Program-made: the position numbers and the translations under genes | The notes under the pieces: generated by a model | Database searches by the model: none | Told to the model about the DNA's origin: nothing | Seen by the model: only the letters and a program-made list of their open reading frames with translations | Part shown: one piece after another, positions 8,873-17,451 of the stretch | Layout of the letters: the number at the start of each line of letters is the position of its first letter | Position numbering within the stretch: position 1 is the stretch's first letter | NCBI GenBank assembly: GCA_037045155.1 | Contig: JBAOIG010000002.1 | Span: 310,001-374,000 of the forward strand | Origin: Thermomicrobiales bacterium | GTDB lineage: Bacteria > Chloroflexota > Chloroflexia > Thermomicrobiales > CFX8 | Length of the DNA: 64,000 nucleotides | Direction: 5' to 3'

Positions 8873-10414
8873 ATGCGGATACGAGCATATCGATGGCCCT
8901 GGCTGGTGGCGCTCGCTGCGCTGCTGGCGATTGTCGCGCTGCCGGCCGCGACATTGGCAGCCGACTTCGGCCAGCCGGTTCCCGGGCAGCGCGTCTACGA
9001 CCGGGCCGGGGCGCTGACGGCAGACGAGGTTGCGCGGATCGAGGAGCGGGCCGCCGCAGTCGAAGCCGCTGGCTCGCCGGTCGTCGTCTTCCTGCAGGCG
9101 CGCGATGCGGACTACGACAAGACCGTCGCCGACGGCCGCGATCTGATGGAAGCGTGGGACATCCAGTCCGCGCCGGACGCTCGCAACGGCATCGTCATCT
9201 TCTTCAACCTCAAGCCGGGCGACCTGCAGCATGGCGACTACGCCGTGATCGCCGGCAGGTCGCTGGTTGATGGCAATCTGCCGCGGTATGAGCTGAACCG
9301 GATCGCCGACGATATGCAGCCGGTGCTGAAAGGCGGCGACATCACCGGGGCGACCATCCTGGCGCTGGATGCGATCGAACACAACCTCTCATTCGGCCCG
9401 CCCCCGCCGCCGCCGCCCAGCGCTGCCAGGGAGTTCGCCGACGCTGTCGCCGGAGGTCCGCTAAGCATCCTGAACATCATCGGCATCGTTGCCAGCGCCG
9501 TGGCTGGCTGGTTCCTCGCGCATCGTATCCCGACGCGGCGGCTGTCGAACGCGCCGGTCGAGCCGGCAACGACACCGCCAACCGACCTGTCGCCAGCGCT
9601 GGCCGGCTCGCTGGTGGCAGGTTCGGTCTCCGACACCGCAATAGGCGCAACGCTGCTCGATCTGACCGCCCGCGGCGGACTGGCGATCGAGCCGGTGGGC
9701 AAGAAGAAGATTCAGATCCGGCTCGTCGACGAGTCGGTCATCCAGCCGGGCTACGAGCGGATGATCTGGGATGCGCTGGCCAGCCAGGCAGACCCGGCCG
9801 GCACGATCGGAACCAAGCAGCTCGGCAAAGTACGCAAGTCGTGGGGCGGCATCCGCAAGGCAATCCGCGCCGAGCTGATCGCCCGCGGCTGGTTCGCCTC
9901 GGACACCAGCGCGCAGCGCCAGCCGTTCTGGATCACCGGAACGATCCTCTATACCCTGACGCTCATTGCCGTCGTGCTTGCTATCGTCGCCGAGAGCCCC
10001 TGGGTGTTGATCGGCTTCGTCCCGCTTGGGATGATCGGGACACTCGCGCTCGTCCTCTCGGCAATCATCCCGAATACGACGCTGGAGGGGGACAAGGTGG
10101 CTGCGCCGTGGCGCGGCTACCAACGTTACCTGCGTTTGGCCGGAAAGAACCCACAGGTGGATATCGACCTCGACACTGCCGTGCCCTACGCGCTGGCGCT
10201 CAGCGCCGGGCAGTCGTTCAGCAAGCGGCTGGAGCATGCCAGCGCGGCCGGCTATCTCCCCGCATGGATGGGGGGACCAGCGGCCAGCGGCGCATACTCC
10301 AATGGCTTTTTTCCCTACTGGGTCGCCTTCAACAGCAGCGTCGCGCCGTCAGGTGGCGGGGCCGGGGCGACCGGGGCGTCGGCTGGCAGCGGCGCGGCCG
10401 GCGGCAGCTTCTAA
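8873..10414 (+). CDS. TPM-domain plus DUF2207-like membrane protein
   Basis: A 513-residue exported protein. A signal peptide (about residues 1-30, ending ATLAAD) leads into a TPM-type domain with VYDRAGALTADEVARIEE and GIVIFFN. A proline run follows, then one membrane helix near residue 205. The rest resembles the DUF2207 cytoplasmic region (DTAIGATLLDLTARGGLAI), with two membrane helices near 360-400 and a Gly/Ser-rich tail ending GGSF. TPM proteins act in photosystem repair or as phosphatases elsewhere; here the role is unknown. GGGAGGAG precedes ATG 8873. Confidence 0.75.
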   Translation: MRIRAYRWPWLVALAALLAIVALPAATLAADFGQPVPGQRVYDRAGALTADEVARIEERAAAVEAAGSPVVVFLQARDADYDKTVADGRDLMEAWDIQSAPDARNGIVIFFNLKPGDLQHGDYAVIAGRSLVDGNLPRYELNRIADDMQPVLKGGDITGATILALDAIEHNLSFGPPPPPPPSAAREFADAVAGGPLSILNIIGIVASAVAGWFLAHRIPTRRLSNAPVEPATTPPTDLSPALAGSLVAGSVSDTAIGATLLDLTARGGLAIEPVGKKKIQIRLVDESVIQPGYERMIWDALASQADPAGTIGTKQLGKVRKSWGGIRKAIRAELIARGWFASDTSAQRQPFWITGTILYTLTLIAVVLAIVAESPWVLIGFVPLGMIGTLALVLSAIIPNTTLEGDKVAAPWRGYQRYLRLAGKNPQVDIDLDTAVPYALALSAGQSFSKRLEHASAAGYLPAWMGGPAASGAYSNGFFPYWVAFNSSVAPSGGGAGATGASAGSGAAGGSF

Positions 10415-10510
10415 CCGTCGAGACGCGGGGAGGGGATTGCGGAGATGCCGGCCGCATAGATGAAGAAACACCGCTGCTCGCCGCGTCCTGTGTCCCTCAT
10501 GAACACAATG

Positions 10511-10539
10511 TTGACACCTGCAACGAAAGCCTCCATACT
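10511..10539 (+). promoter_or_regulatory. Sigma-70 type promoter for secreted repeat protein
   Basis: TTGACA (10511-10516), a 17-base spacer and CATACT (10534-10539). It lies about 120 bases before the start of the secreted protein gene, in the 243-base gap after the TPM gene. Confidence 0.6.
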
Positions 10540-10657
10540 GCGCCACAGACCCTGGAGGTCGGAGCGAACCGCGCGCCCGCGCTAAATTAGGAGGCTCCGC
10601 GGGAACTGCCATCCTCATCAACCGGGACACACCCAGATCCCGCCAACCTAGAAAGCG

Positions 10658-12184
10658 ATGTGCGTCATGCCCGTGATCGAACGATATGCGCGCCACTGGT
10701 CCCGTCGTCCCAGATGGGTCGCGGCCTCCCTCATCGGCACTGCGCTCCTGACACTCGCAATCGCCCAACTGGCGATCCTCTCCGCGGCCGCCGACGCACC
10801 GGCGACAGCGGCGTTCCAGCGCACCTGGGCACGCACCGACCAGCCCGTTACCAGCGGTCAGGCCAACCGCACATGGATGTGGGGACCGAGCGCCAACACC
10901 GGCCCGCTCCAGGAACCCTACGCCGACGCCCCCGGTGGCGTCCGCACCGTCCAGTACTTCGATAAGTCCCGCATGGAGGACAACTCCTGGCGCGCCACTG
11001 CCCCGTGGGATGTCACCAACGGCCTCCTCGTCGTCGAGATGGTCACCGGGCAGATGCAGGTCGGCGATACCCAGTTCCAGCCCCTCGCCCCCGCCGTCGT
11101 TAACATCGCTGGCGACCCGGGCGAGCATCCCACCTACGCCGACATCAACACGTTCAACCTCCAGTCTCAGCCGGCCACTCCAGTCGGCACGGTCCTCACA
11201 ACCTGGATGGACGCCACCGGCATCCTCCCCAGTGGCCCGACACCACCTTCCGCCGTCACCGCCGCCGAGCGACTGACCGTCACCGGCATCGACCACACGG
11301 TGGCCTCGGTGTTCTGGACGTTCATGAACTCCTCCGGCACGGTCTTCGAGAACGGGCAGTACGTGCAGGGGCCGCTGTTCGAGAACCCGTACTACGCCAC
11401 GGGGTATCCGATCACCGAGGCGTACTGGTCGACGGTGAAGATCGGCGGGACGCCGCAGACAGTGCTCTGGCAGTGCTTCCAGCGGCGCTGCCTGACCTAC
11501 AACCCGGCGAATGGCCCGGGCTGGCAGGTCGAGGCCGGCAACGTCGGCCAGCACTACTACCAGTGGCGCACCGCGTCGACCCCCATCGAGCCAACGCCAA
11601 CGAGCACGACAGTTCCGGGGCAGCCGACGATGACACCGACGCCAACCAATACGGTGGCGCCGGGTCAGCCGACGAACACTGTCGCCCCAGCGACCAAGAC
11701 CACAGTGCCAGCAACCAAGACTACGGCGCCAGCGACGAGCACCACAGTACCCGCGACAAGCACCACCGTGCCAGCGACGAGCACCACCGTCCCAGCCACA
11801 AGCACGACACCGCCACAGCAGAGCTATCTCAGTGTCAAGGTCGTTGATAAGGACGGCAAGAGCCAACTTCCTGCTGGCGTAGTCGTCACATCCAACACGC
11901 TCACCGCCTACCAGCAGGCTGGGGGTGACGTCGCAGGCCAGGCTTGTAACGGCACGCAAGTGGGAACGTTCACACTGAACACGACAACCTTCACAGCGTC
12001 GAAGGTGATGCCACCCGGCAACTACTGTGTCGAGCTGTCGGCCCAGGGGTACCTCGACTTCGGCGGAACGAGATACTCTGGCAGCCTGTTCTCCAGCGGC
12101 CTCGGGACAGTGACGCTGGGAAATCCAGCCGGCAACACGAATGTCACGATCAAGGTCACGATGGACAACGTCAAGGTCAATTAG
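10658..12184 (+). CDS. Secreted Chloroflexota repeat protein with PT-rich linker
   Basis: A 508-residue exported protein. A signal or anchor helix (about residues 20-45) precedes a region with WARTDQPV, RTWMWGP, VQYFDKSRMED and VTNGLLVVEMVTGQMQ. Next come GYPITEAYWS and QCFQRRCLTYNP, then NVGQHYYQWR. A stretch of about 80 residues of Thr/Pro/Ala repeats (ATSTTVP units) follows, and a C-terminal domain of about 125 residues that may be a beta-sandwich. The front module is shared with the protein at 24.1 kb. The role may be cell-surface adhesion or a wall-bound function; this is not established. ATG 10658 or 10667 could be the start. Confidence 0.7.
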   Translation: MCVMPVIERYARHWSRRPRWVAASLIGTALLTLAIAQLAILSAAADAPATAAFQRTWARTDQPVTSGQANRTWMWGPSANTGPLQEPYADAPGGVRTVQYFDKSRMEDNSWRATAPWDVTNGLLVVEMVTGQMQVGDTQFQPLAPAVVNIAGDPGEHPTYADINTFNLQSQPATPVGTVLTTWMDATGILPSGPTPPSAVTAAERLTVTGIDHTVASVFWTFMNSSGTVFENGQYVQGPLFENPYYATGYPITEAYWSTVKIGGTPQTVLWQCFQRRCLTYNPANGPGWQVEAGNVGQHYYQWRTASTPIEPTPTSTTVPGQPTMTPTPTNTVAPGQPTNTVAPATKTTVPATKTTAPATSTTVPATSTTVPATSTTVPATSTTPPQQSYLSVKVVDKDGKSQLPAGVVVTSNTLTAYQQAGGDVAGQACNGTQVGTFTLNTTTFTASKVMPPGNYCVELSAQGYLDFGGTRYSGSLFSSGLGTVTLGNPAGNTNVTIKVTMDNVKVN

Positions 12185-12215
12185 TTCCCACCCCGTCCAT
12201 CCAGGCGGATCACCA

Positions 12216-12240
12216 ACGGCCCCCGCGTTGCGGGGGCCGT
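12216..12240 (+). terminator. Strong hairpin terminator
   Basis: ACGGCCCCCG and CGGGGGCCGT form a perfect 10-bp stem over a 5-base loop, 32 bases after the stop of the secreted repeat protein. Confidence 0.75.
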
Positions 12241-12297
12241 CCTCGTCCCTCGTCCCCCGTCCCCCGTCCCCCGTCCCCCGTCCCCCGTCCCCCGTAG
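12241..12297. repeat. Short tandem repeat, GTCCCCC units
   Basis: About six consecutive 7-base units of GTCCCCC, after a diverged start, fill the gap between the terminator and the aminotransferase gene. This is a simple-sequence tract likely to vary in length. Confidence 0.7.
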
Positions 12298-12343
12298 AGT
12301 ATCGTTATCAGTCGGGATGACGCGGCGCGAGGAGGCGGGCGAG

Positions 12344-13510
12344 ATGCAACTGGCAGAGCGGATGAGCCGACTGGGGACGGAGAGCGCGTTCGACGTGCTG
12401 ATGCGCGCGCGAGCGCTCGAGGCACAGGGTCGCGACATCGTCCACCTGGAGATCGGCGAGCCGGATTTCGACACGCCGGAGCACGTCGTCCAGGCCGGCA
12501 TCGATGCCCTCCAGCGCGGTGACACGCACTACACGCCGGCGGCCGGCACGCCAGCGCTGCGGCAGGCGATCGCCGGCTACGTCGGGCAAACGCGCGGCGT
12601 GCCGGTCGTGCCAGAGCAGGTCGTGGTTACCCCCGGCGGCAAGCCGGTGATGTTCTTCGTCATCATGGCGCTGGCCGGGCCGGGCGACGAGGTCATCTGC
12701 CCCGACCCCGGCTTCCCGATTTACGCCTCGGCGGTTGCGTTCGCCGGGGCGACGCCAGTGCCGCTGACGCTACGCGAGGAGGACGGCTTCGCTGTCGACC
12801 CCGACGCACTGCGGACGCTGGTGAACGAGCGGACGAAGCTGATCATCCTCAACTCGCCGCACAACCCGACCGGCGGGGTCATCCCGAGCGCGGCGCTGGA
12901 CGAGATCGCCCGGCTGGCAGTCGAGCGCGGCGTGCCGGTTCTGTCCGACGAGATCTACTCGCGAATGGTCTACGACGGCGCGTTCGAGAGCATCACCTCG
13001 CGCCCCGGCATGGCCGAGCAGACAGTCATCCTCGACGGATTCTCGAAGACCTACGCGATGACCGGCTGGCGGCTAGGCTACGGCGTGATGCCGGCCGCGC
13101 TGGCCGAGCAGGTGACGCGACTGGCGGTAAACACCCACTCCTGCGTGCCGGGATTCACCCAGGTGGCCGGGGTGGCGGCGCTGACTGGCAGCCAGGCGGC
13201 GGTGGACGCGATGGTGGCGGAGTTCCGCCAGCGACGCGATGTCGTCGTCGCCGGGCTGAACGCGATCCCCGGCGTCACCTGCCAGGTCCCGGCCGGCGCG
13301 TTCTACGCCTTCCCGAACGTCTCGCGGCTGGGCGATTCGGCGGCGATCGCCGATCGGCTACTCGACGAAGGTGGCGTCGCGGTGCTCGATGGCGGCGCGT
13401 TTGGCGCAGCGGGACGTGGCTACCTGCGGCTGTCCTACGCCAGCTCGCTCGACCGACTCGAGACGGCGCTGGCGCGGATGCGCCAGGTGCTCGCCCCGGA
13501 GTACAGATGA
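12344..13510 (+). CDS. Pyridoxal-phosphate aminotransferase, class I/II
   Basis: A 388-residue fold-type I aminotransferase of the aspartate/aromatic group. Visible landmarks are EIGEPDFDTPEHV near the N terminus, NSPHNPTGG, and the PLP-lysine motif FSKTYAMTGWRLGY. It is full length for the family. ATG 12344 is preferred because GGAGG lies about 9 bases upstream; ATG 12317 adds nine residues. The substrate cannot be told from sequence; aspartate or another L-amino acid with 2-oxoglutarate is likely. Confidence 0.88.
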   Translation: MQLAERMSRLGTESAFDVLMRARALEAQGRDIVHLEIGEPDFDTPEHVVQAGIDALQRGDTHYTPAAGTPALRQAIAGYVGQTRGVPVVPEQVVVTPGGKPVMFFVIMALAGPGDEVICPDPGFPIYASAVAFAGATPVPLTLREEDGFAVDPDALRTLVNERTKLIILNSPHNPTGGVIPSAALDEIARLAVERGVPVLSDEIYSRMVYDGAFESITSRPGMAEQTVILDGFSKTYAMTGWRLGYGVMPAALAEQVTRLAVNTHSCVPGFTQVAGVAALTGSQAAVDAMVAEFRQRRDVVVAGLNAIPGVTCQVPAGAFYAFPNVSRLGDSAAIADRLLDEGGVAVLDGGAFGAAGRGYLRLSYASSLDRLETALARMRQVLAPEYR

Positions 13511-13571
13511 CGACAGGCAGTTCTGTGGCAGCGCGCCGCATGCCGTCCGGAGCTACGAACGGAGACACCCG

Positions 13572-14252
13572 ATGACGGTCAGAGCCTATGCGAGACTGGG
13601 CGTCGTGCTGGCCGGAATCGTCGGGCTGGGTATCGAGCTGGCCGCCGAACGGCTGCTGGCGCCGGCATTCGGGACGACGAATGACCTGTGGTCGATCGTG
13701 ATCGGGCTGACCTTCGCCTTCCTGTCGCTCGGCTACGCCATCGGCGGCCGGCTGGCCGACCGCCACCCGACCCACCGGATCATCGCTCTCTGTCTGCTCG
13801 CGACCGGCGTCTGGACGGTTCTGCTGGCGCTGGCCGGCCGATCGGTAGTCGACCAGATCCAGCAGTGGACGTTCAACGCCGGCGGCCTACGCGCAGGTCT
13901 GTTCCTCTCGGTGTTGCTGCTGATCACCGTGCCTCCATTCCTGCTGGGGATCGTCACCCCGACAGCGATCCGGCTCGTTGTGCCGCGCGTCGGGCAGGCC
14001 GGCTCGTCGGCCGGCACGATCTACGCGCTCGGCACGATCGGATCGCTGGTCGGCACGTTCGTGCCGGTCATCGTGCTGATGCCGCGCATCGGCGTCCGGC
14101 TGACGTTCCTGTCGATGGCGGCGGTGGCGTTGCTGGGCGGCGCGATCGGGCTTACCCGACTCGTCCGCCCGCTCGGGCGCAGCACGCCTGCCCCGGTGGC
14201 CGCTGATTCACACAACGACCATCGACTGGAAGTCGCGCAGCAGGAGCTCTAG
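13572..14252 (+). CDS. Spermidine-synthase-like membrane protein lacking the catalytic domain
   Basis: A 226-residue protein with six to seven membrane helices. It matches the membrane half found in front of some spermine/spermidine synthase-like proteins (LGIELAAERLLAPAFGTTNDLWS, SLGYAIGGRLADRHP, GTIYALGTIGSLVGTF). The methyltransferase-fold half is absent. The family also occurs as a free-standing unit, so this need not be a truncation. GGAGACACCCG precedes ATG 13572. It overlaps the convergent DinB-like gene by 4 bases. Confidence 0.75.
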   Translation: MTVRAYARLGVVLAGIVGLGIELAAERLLAPAFGTTNDLWSIVIGLTFAFLSLGYAIGGRLADRHPTHRIIALCLLATGVWTVLLALAGRSVVDQIQQWTFNAGGLRAGLFLSVLLLITVPPFLLGIVTPTAIRLVVPRVGQAGSSAGTIYALGTIGSLVGTFVPVIVLMPRIGVRLTFLSMAAVALLGGAIGLTRLVRPLGRSTPAPVAADSHNDHRLEVAQQEL

Positions 14253-14758
14253 GCCGGGTTGTCCTCGGCAACGACGCCATCCACCTGCTCGAACCAGTGC
14301 AACAATGTCGCGATGCCGTTGGCGTGCTCGCCCTCGTGGTAGATGAGGATCAGCACCCGCTCCAGTAGTGTCTTCGGACCTCCACGCCGGCGGCGCATCA
14401 GCATCGCGTCGTCCTCGACCTGCCCAAGCTGCTCAAGAAAGCGATTGATCGTGATGCTAAACGCGCGGTGAATGCGGTCTGGCGTGAAGCTCGCGTCCAG
14501 CGCGACCGGGTCGGATTCGGGCTCAAACAGCCGATCCCACTCCTCGTCCATCCGACGGCCAGCGCCAAACGCGGCGTCTGTCTGAACATCCAGCTCGCGC
14601 GCCAGGTGGCTCATATGCCAGCCGATCGTGCGGTCGGTCCACTCAACGCGACGAAAGAGCCACTCATCAGGCGCCCGGGCGATCAGGTCGCGTGTCCGGC
14701 GGCGCATCTCGCGAATCTGATTTTCCAGTAGCTCGAGTGTCTCGCGTTCTTCAGCCAT
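14249..14758 (-). CDS. DinB-like four-helix metal-binding protein
   Basis: A 169-residue protein of the DinB/YfiT superfamily, which often has thiol-dependent transferase or metal-binding roles. Candidate metal ligands are the histidines in GWHMSHLAREL and YHEGEHANGI. Four long helices are predicted from the heptad pattern. No partner gene is evident. Confidence 0.7.
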   Translation of the reverse strand: MAEERETLELLENQIREMRRRTRDLIARAPDEWLFRRVEWTDRTIGWHMSHLARELDVQTDAAFGAGRRMDEEWDRLFEPESDPVALDASFTPDRIHRAFSITINRFLEQLGQVEDDAMLMRRRRGGPKTLLERVLILIYHEGEHANGIATLLHWFEQVDGVVAEDNPA

Positions 14759-14919
14759 CCCCGTCCCTCTTTCGACACCGTCGGACGACGAACGTCCGGC
14801 TCACCTATGCCGGCCCACAGATCTATCAGACGCACGCGCGCTGTTGTGATAGCCATACGATAATCAGCGAAGGCCATCTCGCGCAACCGGCGCAAGCAAC
14901 TTCGATCGGAGAGATTCGC

Positions 14920-15795
14920 ATGGATGATCTGGTTCGCGCTCGATTTGCAGTCGTTACCGATCTGCACATCGGATCGACGACAGCGAATCGCTGGCATAAC
15001 CGCTTCCTGACCGACCACCCGGAGCAGACCGCGGAGACTGTCGTCGCGGCGATCAACCGCGATGCCCCCGACTTCGTCATCGTCCTCGGCGACGTGTCCG
15101 ATAACGCTCGTGAGGAGGAGCTCCGGCTGGCCCGCGCGGCGCTCGATCGGCTGGAGGCGCCCTGGGTCGTCTGCCGTGGCAACCACGACGTAACCGCTCA
15201 AGGGGACCGCGCGCCGTTCGACCGAGCCTTCGCCGGCCACGCACCCGTCGGGCTGGCCGACCGTGCGCAACTTCCATTGCCGGGCGGGCTGGCACTGGCC
15301 GTGCTGGACGCCGGGTGGGGGCAGGTCGACGGCCGCTGGTGGGTCAACGTTCCGCTAGAGCAAATCGAGGCCGTGCGGGCGGGAGTCGTCGCGACGCGGC
15401 CGGCGCTGCTCGTTGTCGCCGGCCACTTCCCCTTCGTCGACCAGGCCCCGTTCATCCGGTCGATGGCCGCCGACGGCCGTAACGCCGGGACACAGACCGA
15501 CGGCGAGCGAACCATCGCGGCACTGGCCGGCCCCGGCTACCGGACGCTGCTGCTGACCGGCCACCAGCACTTCCACCACATCGTCGCCTCCAGCACGGAC
15601 GAGCCGGCCTGGCTGCACGTCACGACCGCCTCACTGGCCGAGTACCCCGCCGAATACCGGATGATCACCATCGACGGCCATCGCGTCACCATCGAGACGC
15701 GCCCAGCCGCGCCCGACCTCGTCGCCGCCAACCCGCCCGAGGTGGACTGGGTGCGCGGACGCGAAGCGGACCGCGAACGCGTGTGGGGTGGTTGA
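14920..15795 (+). CDS. Calcineurin-like metallophosphoesterase
   Basis: A 291-residue cytoplasmic phosphoesterase with the dinuclear metal motifs in order: TDLHIG, VLGDVSDN, CRGNHDVT, VVAGHFPF and LLTGHQHFHH. It may act on cyclic nucleotides or phosphodiesters; the substrate is unknown. CGGAGAG precedes ATG 14920. A long antisense open frame here is a GC-bias shadow. Confidence 0.88.
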   Translation: MDDLVRARFAVVTDLHIGSTTANRWHNRFLTDHPEQTAETVVAAINRDAPDFVIVLGDVSDNAREEELRLARAALDRLEAPWVVCRGNHDVTAQGDRAPFDRAFAGHAPVGLADRAQLPLPGGLALAVLDAGWGQVDGRWWVNVPLEQIEAVRAGVVATRPALLVVAGHFPFVDQAPFIRSMAADGRNAGTQTDGERTIAALAGPGYRTLLLTGHQHFHHIVASSTDEPAWLHVTTASLAEYPAEYRMITIDGHRVTIETRPAAPDLVAANPPEVDWVRGREADRERVWGG

Positions 15796-15875
15796 TAGAC
15801 GAGGCGGTATCGAGTGTCATTCCGGGTGCTGTGTCTAGCATGAAGTGCCAGGTCGGCAGTCACCAGTACGCCTGT

Positions 15876-16443
15876 CATGTTGAGTGGATTGTCAACGTCA
15901 AAGTGGCACATATGTTGGCGCGGCAGCCACCCGATGCCTCTGTCATCCTGAGCGCGCACGCGAAGGATCTCTCCTGCGTTCGACTGCCTGCGGTGTGGGG
16001 GAGATTCTTCGGCTGCAGCCTCAGAATGACAGGCTGGCGGGGCCGGCAGCCACCCGGCGCCTCTGTCATCCTGAGCGCGCACGCGAAGGATCTCTCCCGC
16101 GTTCGACTGCCTGCGGTGTGGGGGAGATTCTTCGGCTGCAGCCTCAGAATGACAGGCTGGCGGGGCCGGCAGCCACCCGATGCCTCTGTCATCCTGAGCG
16201 CGCACGCGAAGGATCTTTCCCGCGTTCGACTGCCTGCGGTGTGGGGGAGATTCTTCGGCTGCGGCCTCAGAATGACACACTGGCGGGGCCGGCAGCCACC
16301 CGATGCCTCTGTCATCCTGAGCGCGCACGCGAAGGATCTCTCCCGCGTTCGACTGCCTGCGGTGTGGGGGAGATTCTTCGGCTGCGGCCTCAGAATGACA
16401 GCACAAGAGATCGGCTGCCGATCCGACAATCTGACATTGACAG
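15876..16443. repeat. MITE-like tandem repeat array, four 123-bp units with flanking tails
   Basis: TGTCATCCTGAGCGCGCACG starts at 15941, 16064, 16187 and 16310, an exact 123-bp period. Each unit ends with CTCAGAATGACA, so each is an imperfect palindrome. The left border (15,876-15,926) is the inverse of the tail at 7.4 kb. The right border (about 16,413-16,443) is the inverse of the GTCAACGTCAGACTGTCC element at about 7,277. This fills the gene-free stretch 15,796-16,470. No protein is encoded; open frames on both strands reflect the repeat. Confidence 0.88.
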
Positions 16444-16470
16444 CCTACTTAGCGTAACGAAGATGTCGAC

Positions 16471-17289
16471 CTACTGACCGGCCCGTCCCTCCAGGTGCTC
16501 GATGTAGCGATTGGCGGAGCGGCGGACGGCGCCGAGGGCGTCCTCGCGGACAAAGCCGCCGAACGCGCCGTAGATGCGATCGAACGGACGGCGCTCGACG
16601 GCAGCGACGATGCGGCGGATGGTGGCCGGGTCGAGCGGGATATCGTTCGGGTAGCTGTACATGAAGCTGACCCAGCGCGGATCGGCGATGACCTGGATGG
16701 TGTCGCCGGTGAAGAGCGCGCCGCGCCCATCGGCCCCGGCCGGCCAGTGCAGAACGCTGGCGCCGGGGAAGTGCCCGCCGCAACGGATCATCGTCACATC
16801 TGGCAGGAGCTCTGTTTCCTCGCCCTCCCAGAAGCGGATCGCCGGGTCGGGCCGCATCACCCACTCGCGGTCGGCAGCGTGGATCCAGACCGGCGCGTCG
16901 CCAAACGCCCTGCTCCACTCCACCTGCGTTGTGTAGTAGTGGGGGTGCGAGAGCGCGATGCCGGCCAGACCGCCGCGACGCTCGACCTCAGCGATCGTCT
17001 CGTCGTCGATCAGGGCAATGCAGTCCCAGAGGATGTTGCCGGCCGGCGTCTCGATCAGGTGCGCGCGCTGGCCGATGCCGACTTTCGGCTCGGGCAGGAT
17101 CGCCGTCACGCCCGGTTCGAGGGAGATGAAGCGGTTGCGATGGTCTCGCTGAATCCGCTCCAGCGTCGTCCACTGCTGGCCATTGGGGTTGACGTACTGG
17201 CGGTCGTCCAGACAGATCGGACAGCCGGCCGGCGGCTGCTCGGCCTCCGGATACTGGGTTCCACAGGTTACACAGATGTACTGCTCCAT
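16471..17289 (-). CDS. MBL-fold hydrolase with N-terminal zinc ribbon
   Basis: A 272-residue protein. The first 35 residues carry a rubredoxin-like CxxC pair (ICVTCGT and GCPICLDD). A metallo-beta-lactamase-fold domain follows, with SHPHYYTT at the usual HxHxDH place, GGHFPG and LFTGDTIQV. The HxHxDH motif is degenerate (SHPHYYTT), so hydrolytic activity is uncertain. ATG 17289 lies just after a GGGCAGG site. The upstream region is shared with the divergent deacetylase. Confidence 0.78.
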   Translation of the reverse strand: MEQYICVTCGTQYPEAEQPPAGCPICLDDRQYVNPNGQQWTTLERIQRDHRNRFISLEPGVTAILPEPKVGIGQRAHLIETPAGNILWDCIALIDDETIAEVERRGGLAGIALSHPHYYTTQVEWSRAFGDAPVWIHAADREWVMRPDPAIRFWEGEETELLPDVTMIRCGGHFPGASVLHWPAGADGRGALFTGDTIQVIADPRWVSFMYSYPNDIPLDPATIRRIVAAVERRPFDRIYGAFGGFVREDALGAVRRSANRYIEHLEGRAGQ

Positions 17290-17451
17290 CGCCGACCTGC
17301 CCCTCGCAATCAGATCCATACGCGGATGCGGACGCGTAACCCAGTATAGGGGCGACAACGGGGTGTAATGCCCGTCGCATACGCGTAAGATCGGCGCACG
17401 CTCGACATCACTTGACGTTGGCGATTTCTTCGTGAAAGCCAGAGAATCGTT

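Noticed and set aside
15783..16477. Open frames on both strands over the 123-bp repeat array
   Set aside because: They are periodic translations of a non-coding repeat (HPERAREGS-type strings), a known by-product of such elements.
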